From Bedellia somnulentella (lineage: Eukaryota; Arthropoda; Insecta; Lepidoptera; Bedelliidae): 64,000 nt of DNA. The position numbers and the translations under genes were made by a program. The notes beneath the pieces were generated by a model. It worked only from the letters and a program-made list of their open reading frames with translations. It searched no databases and was not told the origin of the DNA. The stretch spans positions 17,884,678 to 17,948,677 of the forward strand of contig OY755180.1 in assembly GCA_963576735.1 (NCBI GenBank), in the 5' to 3' direction. Shown one piece after another: positions 56,563 through 64,000 of the stretch; position 1 is the stretch's first letter, and every line of letters begins with the position of its first letter.

Positions 56563-58647
56563 TTGAACTTAATGAACTGATACAGTCAAGATCACAAATT
56601 GCTGACATTTTTGAAAATCATTTTATTAATACCCCTACTCAGACAACAGAGAAATTAAATTCATGTCCCCAAAAAGCTCTTGAGTTGTTGGAACGAAATG
56701 TTACCAAAACAACAGCACAGTTTTCTTTCATGTATGTTGACAGTAATGATATAATTAAAAATTTTAAAACTATTAGTCTTAAAAAAACCGAAGACATAAC
56801 CGGAATGTCAGTTTTCGTCATAAACAGAATAATAAATATAATCGCTCCACATTTAACGATACTTTTTAATAAATGTATAGATATAGGAGAATTTCCAGAC
56901 TGCATGAAGTTAAGTAGGCTCATCCCACTCCATAAATCAGGAGATAGTCAGGACTTTACCAATTATAGGCCTATTTCTATTTTACCAGTTCTCAGTAAAG
57001 TTTTTGAGAAAATCATGTCCAACCAAATGCTTTCCTATTTCAACAAACATAATATATTCCATGACGAGCAATATGGTTTCACCAAAGGTAGGTCTACTGT
57101 AGATGCAGGAGTGTCACTAATGAAACATATTTTTAATTCATGGGAAAACTCCCGGGATGCGTTAGGTATATTCTGTGACCTCACAAAAGCTTTTGATTGT
57201 GTAAAAAAAGAGATAGCGTTGATTAAACTTAAATATTACGGTTTTGACGAGCAAGCACTGAAATTGATGGCATCATATCTTAATAAAAGAACTTTAAAGG
57301 TTGATATTAATGGAACCACGTCGGAAGGATCGGAAATAGAAATGGGCGTTCCTCAAGGTTCTATACTTAGCCCATTACTGTTTCTGATTTACATTAATGA
57401 TTTACCATTTATGGTACAAAAGTATTCTGAGATAGTTATGTTTGCAGATGACACATCTTTAATATTTAATGTAGCGAGATCCTCTACATCTCTTGACGAC
57501 GTAAATAAAGCTATCTCACTGGTATTGCATTGGTTTACTGTAAATAACCTGGTTCTAAATGCCAAAAAAACTAAATGTATTAAATTTACTTTACCGAATG
57601 TTAGGCAAGTTGAAAACAATATTGTTATTGATAGTGAAAAAGTAGAATTAGTGAAAGAGACAAAATTCCTAGGGATAATAATCGATTCTAAGTTGCAATG
57701 GGGACCCCATATACTAACACTTTCTAAAAGGCTGAGCTCAGCAGCGTATGCCGTGCGTAAGATTAGAGAAATAGCAGACGTAGAAACAGCTCGCATTGTG
57801 TATTTCAGTTATTTTCATAGTATTATGTCGTACGGTATTTTATTATGGGGTAAAGCGGCTGATGTTCATAAAGTTTTTGTCTTACAAAAGCGAGCTATCC
57901 GATCTATTTACATGTTGAGGTCGAGGTATTCGTTGCGCGAAAAATTTAAAGATATTGGCATTCTAACTGTCCCTTGCCAATACATATTTGAGAATTTAAT
58001 GTATGCCAAAAAGAATATAGGCCAATTTAGTAAAGTTAGTGATAGGCATACTGTTAACACTCGAAATAAGGACAAACTTCACATACCGAAGTGGAGACTT
58101 AATAAAGTAAGTAACTCCTTTATGGGACTATCCCTGAAAATGTTCAACAAACTTCCGTCTGAAATATTGGAATTGCCTGTGGCATCTTTTAAAAAGGCTA
58201 TTAAGGCCATGCTTTTAAAGAAATCTTATTACAGTGTTCAAGATTTTTTAAACGACAAGAACCCAACGCGCACATGACCGTGTCCGTAAAGCTACAAATC
58301 TTCCCTCGTTATTCCCAGGAATAATTGTCTGGTGAGGATTTTCTTCTCACGTTATGTGATTGGTTTTTTGTGATGGACAATTTATTTTTATTATGTCAAA
58401 CTAGCGTTTGGTTTTGTCGCATAGAAAATCTTTTATAAAGTAAAAACATGTTAATAAACTGAATTTGTACAAACCATGTTTTGAAAAAATGAAAAAATGT
58501 GAATGTAAAGAGTTTCTTTGTTGCTTCTTCTCTTTACGAACACCTTCCGAAGCAACGGACTAATGATAAATTTAAAAACATTTGACGTTCAAAAAATGTT
58601 AGTTTTTAACTTAATTTTGAAGAATAAACTTTTTGACTTTTTTTTTG
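56563..58647 (+). mobile_element. Jockey/CR1-type LINE reverse transcriptase, 5'-truncated, nested in a SINE
   Basis: The ORF 56466-58277 encodes a reverse transcriptase without internal stops. Visible motifs are LIPLHKSGDSQDFTNYRPIS, GFTKGRSTVDA, DLTKAFDCV, GVPQGSILSPLLF and the catalytic FADDTSLIF, then a thumb/C-terminal region to ATG TTT AAT-like K-M-F-N-K-L-P. No endonuclease or gag remains. The first ~33 residues of the ORF come from the SINE-A copy in which the LINE sits: SINE sequence runs 56381-56562 and resumes at 58648-58700. The LINE type (Jockey or CR1 group) is inferred from motif style. The intact frame suggests a young insertion. Confidence 0.8.
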
Positions 58648-58724
58648 ACTCATTCCAAAGCTCTGGCTACCCCGTTAAGGGATTTATTGCCGTGAGTATA
58701 TGATGATGATGATGATTCAGAATC

Positions 58725-58966
58725 TGTGTAGTGTCGGCTTAGACTAGCACTACACATTTCTTCCTGTAGGTGTATGTAAGAGCCGTCTAAGGCTATTGGC
58801 GCGTTTTAAGGGATTTTTGGATGATGCGGTTGGAGACCCATCACCAACAACCTATATTTTACCATCTTTTCCCCATCTAACTTCCAGAAGTGAATTCCTA
58901 ATTAAATTAAGCTAATACCTCAGCTCTGGCTACTCCTTCTAGGGATTTATAGCCGTGCGAATATGT
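58725..58966 (+). mobile_element. SINE-A copy, diverged
   Basis: Head TGTGTAGTGTCGGCTTAGAC, with a small insertion before CAGCTCTGGCTACTCC and an atypical tail GTGCGAATATGTG. Confidence 0.78.
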
Positions 58967-59593
58967 GTTCAGAATTTCTTGTAAGTGGAAAGTCTTAAAT
59001 TAAGGCTATCCAAGGTAAACGTGTTAAAAACAGAAAGCATTTTCAAATATATATTACCAAACTAAGCATGATTATGTACGAGTGGTGATGCTGTGTAGTG
59101 TCAAGTGGATTGACTTGTGGGAAACAGCAAAGATATACTGGCCAGTACACCCTACTGTGTACCAACTTATAATTTGTATCTATGCTTAACTCGAAAAACA
59201 TTTACACTCCGCGATGTAGGAATATGAGTGAGACGCTGCTATGTGCGAGTGAGTCCGCAGTAGTGTGCGCTCTAACATGACTCCCACAGTACTCCCCTCC
59301 TAGTCGATACGACGATATCAAAGCTAGGAGGTACCTACTACCAATTTTCTCCTCAAAACTTCTTTAAGAAGCTAACATTTTTGGTGCGTGTTTTTACTAG
59401 CCTGTATAGGAAACATAGGTTATCATATTAAGTAATATAAACTCTTAACAGTTATTATCGTTGTTGTGATAAAACTGCTGTGATGTGTAACAACATGCAC
59501 CAAGATGTTTTGAAAGTTAAGGTTATAAGTTCAATTACACCAACGCAATCTGGTTCTTGTTATAATAAATTTACAGTCAGTAAAAGAGATTTT

Positions 59594-59843
59594 GCTGTGT
59601 AGTGTCGGCTTAGAATAGCACTACCCCATTTCTTCCGGTGGGTGTACGTAAGAGGCGACTAACGGTATTGGGGCTTTTATGGGATTTTTGGGCGATGCGG
59701 TTGGAGACATCACAAAAAACCTTTATTTTTACTATCTTTTCCCCACTTAAATTTCCAAAAGTGGCTGAGGAATTTCAAATTCCTTAGCACTGGCTACCCC
59801 TTCTTGGGATTTATAGCCGTGAGTATATGTATGCATGTATGTA
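59594..59843 (+). mobile_element. SINE-A copy
   Basis: Near full-length, head GCTGTGTAGTGTCGGCTTAG, tail GAGTATATGTATGCATGTAT. It is followed at once by an RTE 3' fragment. Confidence 0.85.
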
Positions 59844-59879
59844 AAAGAGATTTCTAGAGGACACATTTGGACCAAACAG

Positions 59880-60055
59880 CGAGTGTGCTCAAAAAGGCAG
59901 GCTGAAGTATGAAGAATAAAAGAGCATGTATAAGAATTGATGGATATAAACGAAGCTAGAGAGGTGCTTGTCAGGGTCGTACAAAGTGGCGATCGATATT
60001 CTCTGCCTACCCTAATGGGAACTAATGGCGTTTGTATATGTATGTATGTAAAAGA
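59880..60055 (+). mobile_element. RTE-type LINE 3' fragment
   Basis: Sense-strand copy of the RTE 3' end: GTGTGCTCAAAAAGGCAGGC, AATAAAAGAGCATGTATAAG, GCGATCGAT and TACCCTAATGGGAACTAATG, ending in ATATGTATGTATG. It starts right after a SINE-A copy and is truncated to about 175 bp. Confidence 0.7.
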
Positions 60056-60074
60056 AATGATTATGTGGAATTTC

Positions 60075-60233
60075 GTGTAGTGTCGGCTTGGAATAGCATT
60101 ACCCCTTTTCTTCCGGTGGGTGTGGGTCTTTTCCCCACGCAACTTCGAAAAGTGGCTGAGGAATTTCTAATTCGTTAGCTCTGACTACCCCTTCTAGGGA
60201 TTTATAGCCGTGAGTATATTTATGTATGTATGT
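60075..60233 (+). mobile_element. SINE-A copy with internal deletion
   Basis: Head GTGTAGTGTCGGCTTGGAAT jumps from CGGTGGGTGTGGG straight to TCTTTTCCCCACGCAACTTC, losing about 90 bp of the middle. The tail is intact. Confidence 0.8.
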
Positions 60234-62956
60234 AAATCATAAAACGGAATGCGAGGGAAAGCACATAGCTGAGCTATAATTAAGTCAAGTGACCGGGTAT
60301 CTATACAAAGCGACATAAGATTTTCTCTCTACCATTTCATCACATTGTCCGGGCCAAAGCAGAATAGGTACCTACTCGAAAAATCAGATGACCAATTGTC
60401 ATGCGATGATTATAAAAACAAGTACCTCTACCGCAGCCTCAGGCAGAAAAAGACCAAATACTTTTTTATCTGTCTCAATACTGAAGAATCCTATGTAATA
60501 ACTATTAAATTAAACAAACCCCATATATTGTTATCTCAGCCACTAGACGATTCTCAGTAAATTACTCTATATAGTTGATAATAATTGGTCATTCACAGAC
60601 CTATCCATCATCTTCCCATGACCTGCCCCAACTCATAGGTACACCTTGTTGAGTATATACTACTCACATGTTTTAGTTTCTATAGTTTATTTTCTAACGA
60701 TATCAATACTGCAACTTTTCTTAAGTAAAACTTTGATCTACAGTATTAAGGAAATAGAATAGAAGAGCTATTTGTTTTGTGTAAAATCCTTTCAAAATGT
60801 TTTATTTGAGACAGGACACTTGATAACATACTTAAATCGCTTTCAAATCAACTTTAACAATAAACAAAAGTAAACTACACTGAACAACAAAAACAAACGT
60901 ACACTTCAAATGAAACCTTATTTTGAAGGAGGTATGTTACCTCTATGTTTCAAATACAAAAGAGGTTTGTTTAATTGTACACTAAGGAGTTTGTATATCT
61001 AACAGGATACAGACTCCTTGATGTGCGGTCCTTGATATTATTATGGGATTCGTAGATACGATAATAACAAGAGAAGATGACGGCTGCTCAAGGATTCAAA
61101 AGATGCCAAGTCAGGGCAGATAACAAGTTGTTGGGATCTCGATGTATCTATTCATACAGCGAAAATGTTTTTGCTTATTTGGTGGTCTGAGCAGTGACTT
61201 TGAGTTCGTGCTATTGCTATTATGGAAGACTGTATTTATAAGTGATCAATTAACTTGAGTAGACACGATGTATTGTTAACTAAATGAGGTTTTAGGTAAA
61301 TACTGCTAATAAGTAATAATAATTCTTGATTCATTGATTGATGAAAGATATTGGAACAAAAACTGCTCTTTTGTCTGTTTTGTGCATATCTTTTGCTCTT
61401 AAAATGACTTGTGTTTGCACTAAAAGTAGTTTTTTTTCCAGCCTTTTGTTTTCACCATTATGCATCAGTGCGAAGGTATTATTTTCATTTTGATGAATGA
61501 AACTCGATCATTTTAAGTGTAAGCCTTATTACGGAACTCTCCGTAACAAATCTCAAATCAATAGCTTCATGTGTTTTACCGAGTATCTCCAAAATGACAA
61601 AAACACAATCTATACACTTTTTATTTCATAAATATCTACAAGCTATTCATACAAAAACTCATCGTTGGTGATCATTTCCCAACCACATTGACTAACTATT
61701 ATTTGAAAAGCCCCATGAATTGTCTTATTTGGTAAATAATGATGGGATAATTCTTTTACTAAACCGATCTACCGAAGTTCGTATCTTACTTAATATTTTA
61801 TGCCGGTCAAGTCGATGGCTTAGAAAAGGACTAAGCTATCATTTCTCGCGGCTATCGGAAAAGGCTATTAAGGGTTTTGGGGCTTTTTATGGGATTGCTG
61901 GGCGATCACCAACTATCCTTTATTTTTCTACCCTTTTTGCGATTTATAGCCGTGAATTCAGGTACCTGTACCAACCTACACCTTGTACCTACCTACCTAG
62001 GTGTGTATGTAGTGAAAGTTTTCGGAATGTAATGCAATTATGACGTAATACGTGTCTAGTCAACGCAATATTGAATCACTGACAGTGATTCTGACCAACC
62101 CATCAGGGAATACTGTCGTAATAGTCAGTTATATAAATTAATAAAACACCAGGCGCACATACAGTGAGGGGAGCATCCCTTATATCTTCTACCCTATCCT
62201 TGCGTAAGATGACGTCGGAGTGACGTCCGGAGTCGAATATGCTTCCTTAGGGACTCTCTAACTACTTTAGAATAACCCGATATTTTAAAATTACTCACCA
62301 AAGAATAATTTAACTTACACATTAAATATGTGCGTTTTTTTATTGACGTGCGTTGAGTTGCGTTTATATCTGTAGGTGCATCCATATAAAAATACTAGTA
62401 ATTGTAAATTTAAAAATAGCATGCTTCAACTAACTAATACATTTTTAAACTGAAACATATATAGTATTTTCTAAGACTTTCACGATTGCACATTATAATT
62501 AAAACAACTAACAACTATGTAAAAAATTATGTAATAACACGCGATTAAAATATCCGAAAGCCAAAAGTTGTTTTAATGAAACATATATATTTTAGTAATA
62601 TCAAAATCATTTTATTTACATAGGAATAGATCCGATATCAATATTCAAAGAGGTGTGTTCATATTTATTCGGTGTTTATATTTAGTTTTTAATTTCTATC
62701 AACTTTAATGAATCTTGCCGCCATGCTATTTATTTTCAGAGAACGTATGTTGTGTAAATAAAATTGTCATTTACATATTTTCATTTGATGACTAATAATA
62801 ATGTACATAAAAATTGCCATATCGCTTGCCTAAGATCTATGTTCTTTTGAAGTATCTTACCATGAAACCATGTTAAATAATAACAACATTACATAGAAAT
62901 ACTAATGATGATTAGCTACTACCTGAAATTGTGAATATCTTCTTCTGAAAACTTAC

Positions 62957-62986
62957 CGCACTCCAATAACCCAATAATTCAGCCAT
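62957..62986 (-). other. Possible 10-codon first coding exon
   Basis: On the minus strand an ATG opens MAELLGYWSA and is followed directly by GCG|GTAAGT, a consensus donor, in phase 0. No later exon of such a gene is recognised downstream on this strand, so the link is unproven. It could be the start of a gene whose next exons lie in unrecognised sequence, or chance. Confidence 0.2.
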
Positions 62987-63337
62987 CTTTGTTTCAATAT
63001 GTCCGCAGTTCAATGTCTGAAGCTCATGCCCGTGTGTGCGGTGTGCACGTGACTATTAAACTGGTATTGGGGATTCTACTCTGATTTTTGCCGGATAGAT
63101 TTCTTCACTCAGAAGGTGTTGTTATCTTTCCAGAATTTATATATGTGTGCATATAGATATATGTAAATAAATCTCGAGAGGTCAGCCAAAACCATGCATA
63201 CTAGATATTGATAGTACCTGCATACCCCTCGCAGATTCAAGACACAAGTGTTTACGCCGTATATCCCCGAAGGGGTTGGCAGAGGTACTAATTCTTCTGA
63301 ACATGATGTGACATTGTTACCTGGTGTTCAGAGTAAT

Positions 63338-63570
63338 GCTGTATAGTGTCTGCTTAGAATAACACTACCCCATTTCTTCCGGTGAGTGTACGTAAGAGGC
63401 GACTAACGGTATTGGGGCTTTTAAGGGCTTTTTGGGCGATGCGGTTGGAGACCCATCACCAACAACCTTTATTCCACCATCTTTTCCTTCGAAAAGTAAC
63501 TTCCGAAAGTGGCTGAGGAATTTCTGATTCCCTAGCTCTGGCTACCCAAGGGATTCATAGCCGTGAGAAA
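63338..63570 (+). mobile_element. SINE-A copy
   Basis: Head GCTGTATAGTGTCTGCTTAG; the tail stops at GCCGTGAGAAATTG without the ATGT repeats. It directly follows a SINE-B fragment (63254-63335). Confidence 0.82.
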
Positions 63571-63631
63571 TTGTGACTTTAGCTTAGTCAAATAAACAAA
63601 AACGATTTAATCATCGTAAAAAAATATTATC

Positions 63632-63886
63632 CGTGTAGTGCCGGCTTAGAATGTTGCTACCCCTTTCTACCCACGGGTGTCGTAAGAGGCGACTAAGGGT
63701 ATTGGGGCTTTTCATTGGATTTTTGGGCGATGCGGCTGGAGACCCATTACCAAAAACCTTTATTTTCACCATCGTTTCCCCACTCAACTTCCGAAAGTGG
63801 CTGAGGAATTTGTGATTCCTTAGCTCTGGCTACCCCTTCTAGCTTCTAGGGAAATATAGCCGTGAGTATATGTATGTATGTATGTA
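63632..63886 (+). mobile_element. SINE-A copy
   Basis: Belongs to the sub-variant with GTGTAGTGCCGGCTTAGAAT and CCCACGGGTGTCGTAAGAGG, as at 9273-9509. It has a 9-bp internal repeat TTCTAGCTTCTAGGG and a full ATGT tail. Confidence 0.85.
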
Positions 63887-63940
63887 AAAAAATATTAAAT
63901 TGACTACCGTTATCCCGTCCTGAAGGTATTTTAAAGAGAA

Positions 63941-64000
63941 TTACATACATACATATACTCACGGCTATAAATCCCTTAACGGGGTAGCCAGAGCTTTGGA
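63941..64000 (-). mobile_element. SINE-A copy, cut by window end
   Basis: Tail part ACATACATACATATACTCAC through GGGGTAGCCAGAGC; the rest lies outside. Confidence 0.75.

Larger units (their letters stand above)
58967..64000. other. Repeat-rich flank, no gene recognised
   Basis: Between the listed SINE and RTE copies, 60240-61850 and 61960-62950 show no exon I can support. 59080-59590 contains GC-richer single-copy-looking sequence with GTGAGACGCTGCTATGTGCG but no frame. A possible tiny first exon lies at 62957-62986. Confidence 0.4.

Noticed and set aside
59747..60142. 131-codon minus-strand ORF containing HTYTHGYKS-like sequence
   Set aside because: This peptide is the translation of the SINE-A tail on the wrong strand; it recurs wherever a SINE copy lies (for example 30427-30759).
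60345..60560. 71-codon plus-strand ORF
   Set aside because: No recognisable domain, no splice sites or neighbouring exons, and length is within chance for this base composition.

Overview
The window looks like a piece of an insect nuclear genome, most likely a moth or butterfly. It is AT-rich, its genes are split into many short exons with GT-AG introns, and it is filled with short interspersed elements (SINEs) and non-LTR retrotransposon pieces ending in (ATGT)n tails, of kinds I associate with Lepidoptera. The species cannot be named from the sequence. There is one 200-base assembly gap (47400-47599). No bacterial genes, operons, CRISPR array or convincing functional tRNA/rRNA gene is present.

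Three host genes can be rebuilt exon by exon, with every splice phase agreeing. (1) Minus strand, 24325 down to 2842: a 13-exon kinesin-6 (KIF20-like) mitotic motor of about 1372 residues. Its last exon (2842-2983) is small, and the long ORF ending at 3823 reads past a splice donor. (2) Plus strand, 24904-42505: a 10-exon adhesion GPCR of subfamily A (ADGRA, GPR124/GPR125 type; about 1591 residues) with signal peptide, LRRs, Ig, HormR, GAIN/GPS, seven helices, a long tail and a C-terminal PDZ ligand. Genes 1 and 2 are head to head, with 578 bp between their start codons. (3) Minus strand, 56147 down to 46678: an EPHX4-like alpha/beta hydrolase with the gap inside it. All three catalytic positions that can be read appear to be lost, so it is probably a pseudoenzyme. 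It converges on the ADGRA gene across about 4.2 kb.

The rest is mobile DNA. The main elements are: about 25 copies of one ~250-bp SINE whose 3' tail matches that of an RTE-type LINE also present; a second tRNA-derived SINE; palindromic elements carrying mirrored tRNA-like sequences; a Ginger-like transposon with a KRBA2-like coding remnant; a P-like mini-element with a THAP-domain start; a 2.2-kb element with ~470-bp inverted repeats; mariner-, Transib- and TTAA-type mini-elements; and fragments of at least four LINE lineages. Several elements sit inside one another, so their order of insertion can be read.

The least expected pattern is a set of partial exon duplications that always include a splice site. 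Two are in the kinesin gene and two in the ADGRA gene. One kinesin copy keeps its reading frame and differs from its parent only at synonymous positions.
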